Below, in pieces: positions 35,087 through 43,478 of a DNA stretch of 64,000 nucleotides. The notes beneath the pieces were generated by a model that was given only the letters and a program-made list of their open reading frames with translations, made no database searches and had not been told where the DNA came from. Positions within the stretch are counted from its first letter, which is position 1, and every line of letters starts with the position of its first letter. A program made the position numbers and the translations under genes. Source of the DNA: Erythrobacter tepidarius (GTDB taxonomy: Bacteria; Pseudomonadota; Alphaproteobacteria; Sphingomonadales; Sphingomonadaceae); NCBI RefSeq assembly GCF_002155695.1, contig NZ_MUYJ01000005.1:124001-188000 (forward strand), written 5' to 3'.

Positions 35087-37261
35087 ATGACTCATCATTT
35101 CCGCCACCTTCCGTCCCGCCTCGCGCTTGTTGCGGTGCTTGGTCTTGGCGGTCTTGCCGCTCCGGCGCTGGCGCAGGACAATGCCAAGGATGCCGATCCC
35201 CGGGTCGAGGACGATCTCCACAATCGCCAGAGCGACGGCACCGGCAACATCATCGTCAGCGCCTCGGGCCTCAAGGAGCTTGACGTGCTTGCCGGCACCA
35301 GCGTGCTCGAAGTGCGCGATATCCAGCGCGACATGGTCACCGGACAGATCGGCGATCTGCTGACCAAGATCCCCGGCGTGTCCTCCACCAGCTTCGCGCC
35401 CGGCTCCTCGCGCCCCGTGTTGCGCGGCCAGCAGGGCGAGCGCGTGCGCGTGCTGATCGACGGGGTGGGCACGGCGGACGTCTCGAACACCTCGGTCGAC
35501 CATGCCACCACCATCGACCCGATCACGGTCGAGCGGATCGAGGTGCTGCGCGGCCCGGCGGTGCTGCTCTACGGCAGCCAGGCGATCGGCGGCGCGGTCA
35601 ACGTGATCGACAAGCGCATCCCGACCCGGATGCCCGACGAGGCCGTCCACATCGATGCCTTCGGCGGCATCGACAGCGCGACCAACATGCGCACCGGCGC
35701 GGCCAGCGTCGATGTCGGGATCGGCTCGAACCTCGTGTTCCACCTCGACGGCTCGTGGCGCGAGAGCGATGATATCGACATCGGCGGCTTCCAGGTCGCC
35801 GAGGCGCTGCGCGCCGATCTGCTCGCCGATGCGGCAGCGGAACAGGCCGCGGGCGAGCTTGAAGATGCCGAGGAGCTGCGCGAGGCCGCCGGCGTGCGCG
35901 GCACCGTGCCCAACAGCGCGGCGGAAAGCTGGACGGTCAACGCCGGTCTCGGCCTGGTCCTCGGCCAGAGCACCTTCGGCGCATCGCTCGGCTATTACGA
36001 TTCGCGCTATGGTGTCCCCACCCGACCGGGCGCGGGCCACCACCATGGCGAGGAAGGCGAAGCGGAAGCCGCCGGCGAGGAGGCGGGCGAGGAGCTTGTC
36101 ACCATCGGCCTCGAACAGTTTCGCGCCGACTTCAAGGGCGACATTTACCTTGGCGAGGGCGCCTTCGAGCGGCTGAAGCTGCGCGTCGGCTACTCCGACT
36201 ACACCCACACCGAATTCGAAGGCGACGCGGTGGGCACGGTGTTCGATTCGACCGGCATCGAAGCCCGCGCCGAACTGGTGCAGAACGCCCAAGGCACGCT
36301 GCGCGGCGCGACGGGCCTGCAATACACCCATCGCGACTTCTCCGCCGTGGGCGCGGAAGCCTATATCCCGCCGAACCTCACCGATCAGGTGGCGATATTC
36401 ACCCTCCAGGAACTGGGCGCGGGCCCGTTCCAGATCGAAGCCGCCGCGCGGGCCGAATTCACCAAGGTCAAGGCCCAGACCCTGGGTATCGAGAACGACT
36501 ACGACACCTTCTCCGGCGCGCTCGGCGTGGTCTATGAAGGCATCGAGGGCGTCCGCATCGGCATCAACGGCTCGCACGCCGAACGTGCGCCGAGCGCCGA
36601 GGAACTCTTCTCCGATGGCCCGCATGTCGCCACCCAGGCCTTCGAGATCGGCGATCCGGGCCTTACCACCGAAAGCGCGTGGGGTGTGGAAGCCTATGCC
36701 CGCGGCGCGATTGGCGCGGGGACGTTCAACCTCACCGTCTTCAAGCAGTGGTTCGACAACTACATCTTCCTTGAGGAGACCGGGGCCGAGGAAGACGGTC
36801 TGCCGGTGTTCCAGTACCTCCAGCAGGATGCCGATTTCTTCGGGATCGAGGCGGACTTCTCCTATCCGCTGGTCGACACCGGCAGCTTCCGCCTGCTGAC
36901 CGATCTGCGCGCCTCCTATGTCGAGGCCGAACTCGCCGACGGCACCGCCGTGCCGCGCATCCCGCCGCTCAGCCTGCTCGGCGCGCTCGAGGCCCAGACC
37001 GACGCCTTCGACCTGCGCGGCGAGGTGCAGTGGTTCGACGATCAGAACAAGGTGACCGCCTTCGAAACCCCGACCGAGGGCTTCACGCTGGTCAACGCGG
37101 TGCTCGCGTGGCGGCCGCTGGCGGACAACCGCAATGTCACCGTGCAGCTGGCTGCCGACAACATCTTCGATGTCAACGGCCGCCGCCATGCCAGCTTCAC
37201 CAAGGACTTTGTGCCGCTGGTGGGGCGCAATTTCCGCGCGAGCGTGCGTCTGAGTTTCTGA
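35087..37261 (+). CDS. TonB-dependent receptor, ZnuD-like
   Basis: A 724-residue outer-membrane receptor. It has a signal peptide (residues 1-29), then the plug domain with IIVSASGLKELDVLAGTSVLEV, GDLLTKIPGVSS and RIEVLRGPAVLLYGSQAIGGAVNV. A 22-strand barrel region ends in the outer-membrane-type terminal FRASVRLSF. An extracellular-loop-like segment, GAGHHHGEEGEAEAAGEEAGEE, is rich in His and Glu, as in zinc receptors of the ZnuD type. The ATG at 35087 is preceded by an AT-rich promoter-like stretch. Next to a heavy-metal exporter, this suggests divalent metal uptake, though the ligand is inferred. Confidence 0.87.
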   Translation: MTHHFRHLPSRLALVAVLGLGGLAAPALAQDNAKDADPRVEDDLHNRQSDGTGNIIVSASGLKELDVLAGTSVLEVRDIQRDMVTGQIGDLLTKIPGVSSTSFAPGSSRPVLRGQQGERVRVLIDGVGTADVSNTSVDHATTIDPITVERIEVLRGPAVLLYGSQAIGGAVNVIDKRIPTRMPDEAVHIDAFGGIDSATNMRTGAASVDVGIGSNLVFHLDGSWRESDDIDIGGFQVAEALRADLLADAAAEQAAGELEDAEELREAAGVRGTVPNSAAESWTVNAGLGLVLGQSTFGASLGYYDSRYGVPTRPGAGHHHGEEGEAEAAGEEAGEELVTIGLEQFRADFKGDIYLGEGAFERLKLRVGYSDYTHTEFEGDAVGTVFDSTGIEARAELVQNAQGTLRGATGLQYTHRDFSAVGAEAYIPPNLTDQVAIFTLQELGAGPFQIEAAARAEFTKVKAQTLGIENDYDTFSGALGVVYEGIEGVRIGINGSHAERAPSAEELFSDGPHVATQAFEIGDPGLTTESAWGVEAYARGAIGAGTFNLTVFKQWFDNYIFLEETGAEEDGLPVFQYLQQDADFFGIEADFSYPLVDTGSFRLLTDLRASYVEAELADGTAVPRIPPLSLLGALEAQTDAFDLRGEVQWFDDQNKVTAFETPTEGFTLVNAVLAWRPLADNRNVTVQLAADNIFDVNGRRHASFTKDFVPLVGRNFRASVRLSF

Positions 37262-37294
37262 GGCACCTTCAACCGCGCCCGCGCGAGGGTCGCA

Positions 37295-37325
37295 AAAGGG
37301 CCGCCGCTATTTCCGGCGGCCCTTT
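37295..37325. terminator. bidirectional intrinsic terminator
   Basis: AAAGGGCCGCCG (37295-37306) and CGGCGGCCCTTT (37314-37325) form a perfect 12-bp stem with a 7-nt loop. A-rich and T-rich ends flank the GC core on both sides. It lies between the convergent TonB receptor and saccharopine dehydrogenase-like genes and can end both transcripts. Confidence 0.85.
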
Positions 37326-37331
37326 CTCGTT

Positions 37332-38507
37332 TCACGCTTCGAGGGCGAAGGTCAGCTCGGCGTGCTCTTCGAGCCGTTTCACCAATGCCTCGCCAAGGAA
37401 GGACCCCGGCGTCCCGATCCCGCCCGGCTTGGTGCAGGCAAGCAGCGCGATGCCCGTCTCGCTCAGCATCCGGCTGGTCGAACCATAGCCCGGATCGTAG
37501 CGGCCCTTCACGCCATATTGCAGGCGCTGGCCATCGGGCATGTCGGCGACGAAGACGAGATCGTAAAAGCCGTTCTCGCGCTCCTCCTTGCTCGGCCCTT
37601 CGCCCGGCCTTGGGGGCTTGGCACCGAACGGGTTCTTGATGAATTCGAGCGCCGCGTGGGCCGCTGCCTTGCCCGCCTCGCCGGGGCTGGTCAGCATCAT
37701 CTCGTCATACTGGAAGTCGGTGCCATAGGGGTGGCCGAGCAGGAAGTTGGTGCGGTGCACGTTCTTGGTGTTGATCGGCGCCATCACGAAGGGCGCGGAC
37801 CACTTGCCGAGATCCTCCTCATAGGCGGGGATCATCCCCGAGGGCTGGGCCGGCCCCTCGAAACCCGGCGTCAGCGCGAAGGGATTGCGCAAGATGCCGA
37901 TGACCGAGACGTCCCTGGCCGCCGCTTTCATCGTTGCGCCAAGGCTTGCCGCGGTGCCGCCCGAGAAGGTGCCCTGCATCGCCCGCACCCGGCCGCGGAT
38001 GCGCGGGGCGGGCCTGCCGAAGCGCTCGACGCAGGCCTTCTGGGTCATCATCACCCCGAGATCGAAGGGGATCGAATCGAACCCGCTCGAAAAGCAGATG
38101 CGCGCGCCGCTGGCTTCGGCGGCGGCCTGATGCTCGGCGATCTTGGCCGCCATCCACGCCGGTTCGCCGCACAGGTCGGCATAGTCGGTGCCCGTCTTGA
38201 CGCAGGCCGCCACCAGCTTGTCGCCGTAGAGCTGGTAGGGGCCGACCGTGGTAAGGACGACGCGGGTGCGCAGGCACATCGCTTCGAGATCGGCGTGGTC
38301 ATCGGCATCGGCGACCACCAGCGGCGTGGTGGCCGGTGCGCCGATGAGGTCGCGCACCTCCTCCAGCTTGGCGCGGCTGCGTCCGGCCATCGCCCACTTC
38401 GGCCCGTCCGCGCGATCGGCGTAATGGTGCGCAAGATACTCCGCCACCAGCCGCCCGGTATAGCCGGTGGCGCCATAGACGATGATGTCGAATTCGCGGG
38501 TGTTCAT
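37332..38507 (-). CDS. saccharopine dehydrogenase-like oxidoreductase
   Basis: A 391-residue protein with an N-terminal Rossmann motif, FDIIVYGATGYTGRLVAEYLA, and the family blocks LTTVGPYQLYGDKLVAACVKTGTDYADLCGE and GFDSIPFDLGV. It matches the saccharopine dehydrogenase/trans-acting enoyl reductase superfamily. Lysine metabolism is not implied by any neighbour; members also act in lipid reduction. A strong AAGGAG lies upstream of the ATG at 38507. A GAGGCA/TGCCTC dyad at 38538-38551 lies in its leader. Exact function is unknown. Confidence 0.86.
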   Translation of the reverse strand: MNTREFDIIVYGATGYTGRLVAEYLAHHYADRADGPKWAMAGRSRAKLEEVRDLIGAPATTPLVVADADDHADLEAMCLRTRVVLTTVGPYQLYGDKLVAACVKTGTDYADLCGEPAWMAAKIAEHQAAAEASGARICFSSGFDSIPFDLGVMMTQKACVERFGRPAPRIRGRVRAMQGTFSGGTAASLGATMKAAARDVSVIGILRNPFALTPGFEGPAQPSGMIPAYEEDLGKWSAPFVMAPINTKNVHRTNFLLGHPYGTDFQYDEMMLTSPGEAGKAAAHAALEFIKNPFGAKPPRPGEGPSKEERENGFYDLVFVADMPDGQRLQYGVKGRYDPGYGSTSRMLSETGIALLACTKPGGIGTPGSFLGEALVKRLEEHAELTFALEA

Positions 38508-38578
38508 AGGGGGTCTCCTTTGCGCGGAGTGATGTGCGAGGCAGGTGCCTCAGTCGAGAATCGGAGCAAAGCCTGGGC

Positions 38579-39133
38579 CTAGAGCCGCGGCAGCGTAACC
38601 CCGCGCTGGCCCATATATTTGCCCGCGCGATCCTTGTAGCTGGTCTCGCAGCGTTCGTTGCCCTTGAGGAACAGGAACTGGCACGCGCCCTCGTTGGCGT
38701 AGATTTTCGCCGGCAGCGGCGTGGTGTTGCTGAATTCGAGCGTCACATGGCCTTCCCAGCCCGGCTCGAGCGGGGTGACATTGACGATGATCCCGCAGCG
38801 CGCATAGGTGCTCTTGCCGAGGCAGATCACCAGAACGTCTTCCGGCACGCGGAAATATTCGACCGTGCGGGCGAGCGCGAAGGAATTGGGCGGGATGATG
38901 CAGACATCGGTCTCGCGGTCGACGAAGCTCTTGGGATCGAAGGCCTTGGGGTCGACCACCGAGGAATCGACATTGGTGAAAATCTTGAATTCCGGCGCGA
39001 CCCGCGCGTCATAGCCGTAGGACGACAGGCCGTAGGAAATCACCCCGTCGCGCCGCTGGGCCTCGACAAAGGGTTCGATCATGCCGTGTTCGCGCGCCTG
39101 GGTGCGGATCCATCTGTCGGAAAGAATCGCCAT
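38579..39133 (-). CDS. dcd: dCTP deaminase
   Basis: Dcd deaminates dCTP to dUTP, the route to dTTP precursors in Gram-negative bacteria. The 184-residue protein begins [10 protein letters not shown] and carries the trimer active-site blocks [41 protein letters not shown] and CQFLFLKG. Length and motifs fit the monofunctional enzyme. The ATG at 39133 gives the normal start; in-frame sequence upstream is not homologous. It is the upstream gene of the saccharopine dehydrogenase-like gene, with a 72-nt gap. Confidence 0.94.
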   Translation of the reverse strand: MAILSDRWIRTQAREHGMIEPFVEAQRRDGVISYGLSSYGYDARVAPEFKIFTNVDSSVVDPKAFDPKSFVDRETDVCIIPPNSFALARTVEYFRVPEDVLVICLGKSTYARCGIIVNVTPLEPGWEGHVTLEFSNTTPLPAKIYANEGACQFLFLKGNERCETSYKDRAGKYMGQRGVTLPRL

Positions 39134-39198
39134 GCCCGAGTGATTGAACAGGCATTGCCGCATGGCAAGCGTGCCGGGCGGTTACTCCCCCTCTTTTG

Positions 39199-39738
39199 TC
39201 AGATCGGCTTGGCCCCGAGCTGCGGGTTGAGCGTGACGATGTGATTGAGCCATCGTTTCGGGCGGCGCATCATGTCTTTCGGATATTCCACCCTCAGGCC
39301 CAGCAGCTCGGCCAGCGCGCCGACAAAATGGATGCAGTTGCGATCGCTCAGGCTGTAGCGCTTGCCCGGCTCCATGCTCCATCGGCGCACTTCGCGCACC
39401 ACATCGAAATATTGCGCATCGGTTAGCGTGAGCGAGAAATGGCGGTTGGTGGAGCGGACATATTTCTCGTCCTCGCCTTCGACCAGATGCTCGACCCAGT
39501 CCTGGGTGGCGGCCGCCACGACCGATCTGGGGGTGAAGCCGTAGGTTTCCTTCACCGGCTTGCCGTTGGCCGCGAGCGTGCCGTCGATCACCACGAAGGC
39601 GTGCGGATAGCGCCCCCACAGCACCGATCCGTTGAAGGAATGGAAATGGATCCTCACCTCGGCCAAGGCGGCCGAGCTGCAGCAGAGCGCAGCGATCGCC
39701 AGCAGGTGCGCGGCGCGGCGGAGAAGGCACAAGCGCAT
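39199..39738 (-). CDS. exported protein of unknown function with Cys/His papain-like motif
   Basis: A 179-residue protein with a signal peptide (AAHLLAIAALCCSSAALA). The mature protein has GRYPHAFVVIDGTL near its start and YSLSDRNCIHFVGALAELLGL near its end. A His early and an NC(x)HF motif late are reminiscent of NlpC/P60, DUF4105 or LRAT-like cysteine enzyme folds, where His and Cys would form the active site. This is a resemblance only. It is probably periplasmic. It lies 66 nt downstream side of dcd's start on the same strand. Confidence 0.66.
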   Translation of the reverse strand: MRLCLLRRAAHLLAIAALCCSSAALAEVRIHFHSFNGSVLWGRYPHAFVVIDGTLAANGKPVKETYGFTPRSVVAAATQDWVEHLVEGEDEKYVRSTNRHFSLTLTDAQYFDVVREVRRWSMEPGKRYSLSDRNCIHFVGALAELLGLRVEYPKDMMRRPKRWLNHIVTLNPQLGAKPI

Positions 39739-39884
39739 GGGCCGCCCCCTTTTTCCAGCAATCCCGCCCGGCTGCAACCCTTGCGGTGCCGATCGGCACT
39801 TGAGCCGGATCACTTTCCAGGCCAGCCGGCTCGGCTGACCGCCGTTGCGGCGCACTTCCTCGTCTAAGCGGTGTAAACCCGCGC

Positions 39885-42800
39885 TTACCCCGCGGCCAGC
39901 AGGCTGGCATTGCCGCCCGCCGCGGTGGTGTCGATCGTCATCACCCTTTCGGTGGCGAAACGGAGCAGGTAGTGCGGGCCGCCGGCCTTGGGGCCGGTGC
40001 CCGACAGGCCCTCGCCGCCGAAGGGCTGGCTTTCCACCACCGCGCCGATCTGGTTGCGGTTGACGTAGAAATTGCCGACCCGCGCGTGGGCCTGCACGAA
40101 GCGCCGGGTCTCGGCGATGCGGCTGTGCAGGCCGAGGGTGAGGCCAAAGCCGGTGGCGTTGATGTCCGCCACCACCTGCGGCAATTCGCCTGCGCGGAAG
40201 CGCGCCACGTGCAGGACGGGGCCGAAATGCTCGTCGTCGAGCGCAGCAATCGAGGGCACCTCGATGATCGTCGGCGCAACGAAGCAGCCCTTCGCACAGG
40301 CCTCGGGCAGCGGCAGGCGGGTGACGGGGTAGCCCTTGGCCGTGCAGTCCGCGACGTGGGCTTCGAGCCGGGCGCGCGCCGCCTCGTCGATCACCGGGCC
40401 GACATCGGTCGAAAGATCGGCCGGATCGCCCAGAGTGAGGGCTGCAAACCCGCCGCGGATCATTTCCAGCATGGTGTCGGCGACATCTTCCTGAAGATAG
40501 AGCACCCGCAGCGCAGAACAGCGTTGCCCGGCGCTCTGGAAGGCGCTCGCGATCACGTCGCGCACCACCTGTTCGGGTAGGGCCGAGCTGTCGACGATCA
40601 TCGCGTTCTGCCCGCCGGTCTCAGCGATCAGGGTGGCGATCGGGCCGTCGCGCATCGCCAGCGCGCGGTTGATCGCGCGGGCCGTGGCGGTCGATCCGGT
40701 GAAGGCGACCCCGGCAAGACGCGGATCGGCGGTGAGGCTTGCGCCCACCTCGGTGCCGCCGGGGATCAGCTGGAGCGCCTCGGGCGGGATGCCGGCCTGA
40801 TGGCACAGGCGGATCGCCAGCGCGGCGATGAGCGGGGTCTGCGGCGCGGGCTTGGCAAGCACCGTGTTGCCCGCCGCCAGCGCGGCCGAGGCCATGCCGA
40901 TGAAGATCGCCAGCGGGAAATTCCACGGCGCAATCGTCGCGAACACCCCGCGCCCGTGCAGGCTGAGGCTGTTTTCCTCCCCGGTCGGCCCCGGCAGCAT
41001 GATCGGCGTGGTGAACTGCCGCCGCGCCTCGGCGGCGTAGTAGCGCAGGAAATCGACCGCCTCGCGCACCTCCAGCACGCTGTCGAGCAGGGTCTTGCCC
41101 GCCTCGCGCTGGCACAGGCTGAGCAATTCGGGCGTGTGCGCCTCGAACAGGCGCGCGGCTTCCTCCAGCAGCAACGCGCGCGCTTCGCCGCCCAGCGCAT
41201 CCCAGCCGGGCTGAACCGCGGCGGCCTTGTCGAAGGCCTGGGCGATTTCCGCCGGCGTCGCGGCGCGGACCGTGCCGACCGCCTGCGCGCGGTCCTGCGG
41301 GCAGGTGATGGTCGTTACCGGCCCGGCTTCGGGGAGCGTGAAGGTCGGCCCGGCGCTCCACTTGGCCTGCGCCAGCGCCGCCAGCCGTGCCAGAAGCTCC
41401 TCGCGCAGCAGCGGGTCGCTCAGGTCGATGCCCGCGCTGTTCTGCCGCGCGCCGAAGATCGCCGGGGGCAGCGGGATCGCGGGATTGCGGCGCGGGTTCA
41501 TCGCCGCGAGTTCCGCCACCGGATCGCAGACCAGCTGCTCGGCGGGAATGTCGGCATCGCCCAAGCGGTTGACGAAGCTGGTATTGGCCCCGTTCTCCAG
41601 CAGGCGGCGCACCAGATAGGCGAGCAGTTCCTTGTGGCCGCCGACCGGCGCGTAGATCCGCACCGGGGTGCGCTGGTTGCCCTCGAGCGCGTGGAGCGCG
41701 TCATAGACTTCCTCGCCCATCCCGTGCAGGCGCTGGAACTCGAAGGGCTTGCCGCCAGCCAGCTGCTTGATCGCGCCGATCGTATAGGCGTTGTGCGTGG
41801 CGAAGGCCGGGTGGATCACGTCGCTGTGCGCGAACAGCCGCGCCGCGCAGGCAAGGTAGCTGACGTCAGTGGCGAGCTTGCGGGTGAAAACCGGATAGTC
41901 GGCATGGCCGCCCACCTGCGCGAGCTTGATCTCGCTGTCCCAGTAGGCGCCCTTGACCAGTCGCACGAACAGCCTGCGCCCATGCCGCCGCGCGAGCTTG
42001 GCGGCCCAGTCGCACACCCACAGCCCGCGCTTCTGGTAGGCCTGGATGGCGAAGCCGAAGCCCTCCCAGCGGCTGCCATCGGGGCGGCGGAACAGATCGT
42101 CATCGGCGACCAGCTGCTCGATGATGTCGAGGCTGAGTTCGAGCCTTTCGGCCTCTTCGGCGTCGATCGTGAAGTGGATATCGGCATCGCGTGCCTTTGC
42201 GGCAAGACCGCGGATCACCGGCACCATCGCGGCCTTGGCGGCCTCGGCGTGGAAGACATCATACTTCGGATGCAGCGCCGAAAGCTTCACCGAAATGCCC
42301 GGCGATCCGGCAACGCCCGCGCCTGCTTCGCGCGCCAGCCGCGTCAGCGCCTGCTCGTAGGCGCAGCGGTACTTCTCGGCATCGGCGAAGGTCATCGCCG
42401 CCTCGCCCAGCATGTCGAAGGAATGCGTTATCCCGCGCGCACGTTCGGGCGCGGCGCGCTTCAACGCCTCGTCGATGGTGCGGCCGAACACGAATTGTCC
42501 GCCGAGGATCTTCATCGCCTGCGCGGTGGCGGTGCGGATCACCGGCTCGCCCAGCCGGCTGATCGCGCGTCGGAGCACCGCGCCCATGCCGCGCTGGCGC
42601 GCGTCCGGCGGATCGAGCACTTCGCCGGTCAGCATCAGCGAGAAGGTCGCCGCGTTGACGAAGGTCGAGGCGCTTTCGCCCAGATGCTCACCCCATTCGA
42701 TGGCGCCGATCTTGTCCTTGATAAGCGCATCGGCGGTGGCCGCGTCCGGCACGCGCAGCAGCGCCTCGGCGAGGCACATCAGCGCGATGCCCTCCTCCGT

Positions 42801-43031
42801 GTCGAGCCCATATTGCTGGAGGAAGGCGTCGATCCCGCTGGCCTTCTTGCTGCGCGCGCCCTTGATGAGCGCGATCGCGAGGCGCGCTGCCGCCTCATGC
42901 CCTTGTGCTGCCGGCGCGGCCTGCTCCAGCCGCTCGGCGATGCAGGCTTCCTCCTCTTGCCGATAGGCGCGCCGCAGGTCGGTGCGATCGATGCCAGAAG
43001 CTTGGGCGGCGGCGAGCGAATGGTCGGCCAT
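39885..43031 (-). CDS. putA: bifunctional proline dehydrogenase / L-glutamate gamma-semialdehyde dehydrogenase
   Basis: PutA oxidises proline to glutamate in two steps with substrate channelling. The 1048-residue protein has the PRODH barrel (roughly 150-480; FGFAIQAYQKR, VRLVKGAYWDSEIK, EFQRLHGMG) and the aldehyde dehydrogenase domain (about 560-1030). The latter has FTGSTATARAI, the Glu motif LIAETGGQNAMIVD and the catalytic Cys in SAGQRCSALRV. It lacks the N-terminal ribbon-helix-helix DNA-binding domain of E. coli PutA (1320 aa), so it cannot act as its own repressor. Its leader contains AGGTGA inside a parS-like dyad. Confidence 0.94.
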   Translation of the reverse strand: MADHSLAAAQASGIDRTDLRRAYRQEEEACIAERLEQAAPAAQGHEAAARLAIALIKGARSKKASGIDAFLQQYGLDTEEGIALMCLAEALLRVPDAATADALIKDKIGAIEWGEHLGESASTFVNAATFSLMLTGEVLDPPDARQRGMGAVLRRAISRLGEPVIRTATAQAMKILGGQFVFGRTIDEALKRAAPERARGITHSFDMLGEAAMTFADAEKYRCAYEQALTRLAREAGAGVAGSPGISVKLSALHPKYDVFHAEAAKAAMVPVIRGLAAKARDADIHFTIDAEEAERLELSLDIIEQLVADDDLFRRPDGSRWEGFGFAIQAYQKRGLWVCDWAAKLARRHGRRLFVRLVKGAYWDSEIKLAQVGGHADYPVFTRKLATDVSYLACAARLFAHSDVIHPAFATHNAYTIGAIKQLAGGKPFEFQRLHGMGEEVYDALHALEGNQRTPVRIYAPVGGHKELLAYLVRRLLENGANTSFVNRLGDADIPAEQLVCDPVAELAAMNPRRNPAIPLPPAIFGARQNSAGIDLSDPLLREELLARLAALAQAKWSAGPTFTLPEAGPVTTITCPQDRAQAVGTVRAATPAEIAQAFDKAAAVQPGWDALGGEARALLLEEAARLFEAHTPELLSLCQREAGKTLLDSVLEVREAVDFLRYYAAEARRQFTTPIMLPGPTGEENSLSLHGRGVFATIAPWNFPLAIFIGMASAALAAGNTVLAKPAPQTPLIAALAIRLCHQAGIPPEALQLIPGGTEVGASLTADPRLAGVAFTGSTATARAINRALAMRDGPIATLIAETGGQNAMIVDSSALPEQVVRDVIASAFQSAGQRCSALRVLYLQEDVADTMLEMIRGGFAALTLGDPADLSTDVGPVIDEAARARLEAHVADCTAKGYPVTRLPLPEACAKGCFVAPTIIEVPSIAALDDEHFGPVLHVARFRAGELPQVVADINATGFGLTLGLHSRIAETRRFVQAHARVGNFYVNRNQIGAVVESQPFGGEGLSGTGPKAGGPHYLLRFATERVMTIDTTAAGGNASLLAAG

Positions 43032-43033
43032 CT

Positions 43034-43049
43034 GGTTTCACCTGAAACG
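43034..43049. other. parS-like site with one core mismatch, in the putA leader
   Basis: GGTTTCACCTGAAACG matches the 14-bp core of parS (GTTTCACGTGAAAC) at 13 of 14 positions; the mismatch is in the central CG. It is still a dyad, GTTTCA-CC-TGAAAC. It also contains the AGGTGA that serves as ribosome site for putA seven bases further on the minus strand. It may be a weak second ParB site or a coincidence of the Shine-Dalgarno sequence. Confidence 0.45.
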
Positions 43050-43187
43050 ATTCGGGAGCGAAAGCGGCCCTCTGGACGCCATCAGGCTGCGCTTCAAGTT
43101 CGGTGTTTGCAACGGGCTTCGCGCCAGCGCCTTGATTGGTGGGCGGGGGCCGGTTAGCCTGCCGGGCGATCAACAGGGGTCACGTTC

Positions 43188-43475
43188 ATGCGGATGTTCT
43201 GCTTTCATTGCCGCGATGGCGAGGACGGCGGCCGCCTGCGCGCGATCCACCGCCCGGCGCATCTCGCATTCATCCACGCCAATGCCGAACATTTCGTGAT
43301 CGTCGGCCCGCTCAAGCGGGCCGACGGGCTGATCATCGGCTCGTTACTCATCGTCAAGGCGGCGGACGAGGCGGCCGCGCGCGCGATTCTCGCCGATGAT
43401 CCCTATCTCACCGGCGGGGTGTGGCAGTCGATTCGGGTCGACGAATTCACCCCGCTCCTGGGCGACTGGGCCTAG
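43188..43475 (+). CDS. YciI-like domain protein
   Basis: A 95-residue ferredoxin-fold dimeric protein of the YCII family, with MRMFCFHCRDGEDGGRLRAIHRPAHLAFI, a glycine-rich turn (GPLKRADGLIIGSLLIV) and the C-terminal ADDPYLTGGVWQSIRVDEF. The Asp-Pro and His residues are the conserved positions of the family. Related proteins show dehydratase or dehalogenase-like activities, but most are uncharacterised. It is divergent from putA and its stop lies three nt from the convergent next gene. Confidence 0.85.
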   Translation: MRMFCFHCRDGEDGGRLRAIHRPAHLAFIHANAEHFVIVGPLKRADGLIIGSLLIVKAADEAAARAILADDPYLTGGVWQSIRVDEFTPLLGDWA

Positions 43476-43478
43476 CGC

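Noticed and set aside
39786..39799. Perfect 14-bp palindrome GTGCCGATCGGCAC before the exported protein gene
   Set aside because: A few perfect 14-bp palindromes are expected by chance in 64 kb of GC-rich DNA; no further support.
40800..43157. 785-residue open frame opposite putA
   Set aside because: The putA protein on the other strand has full catalytic motifs; the opposite frame has none.
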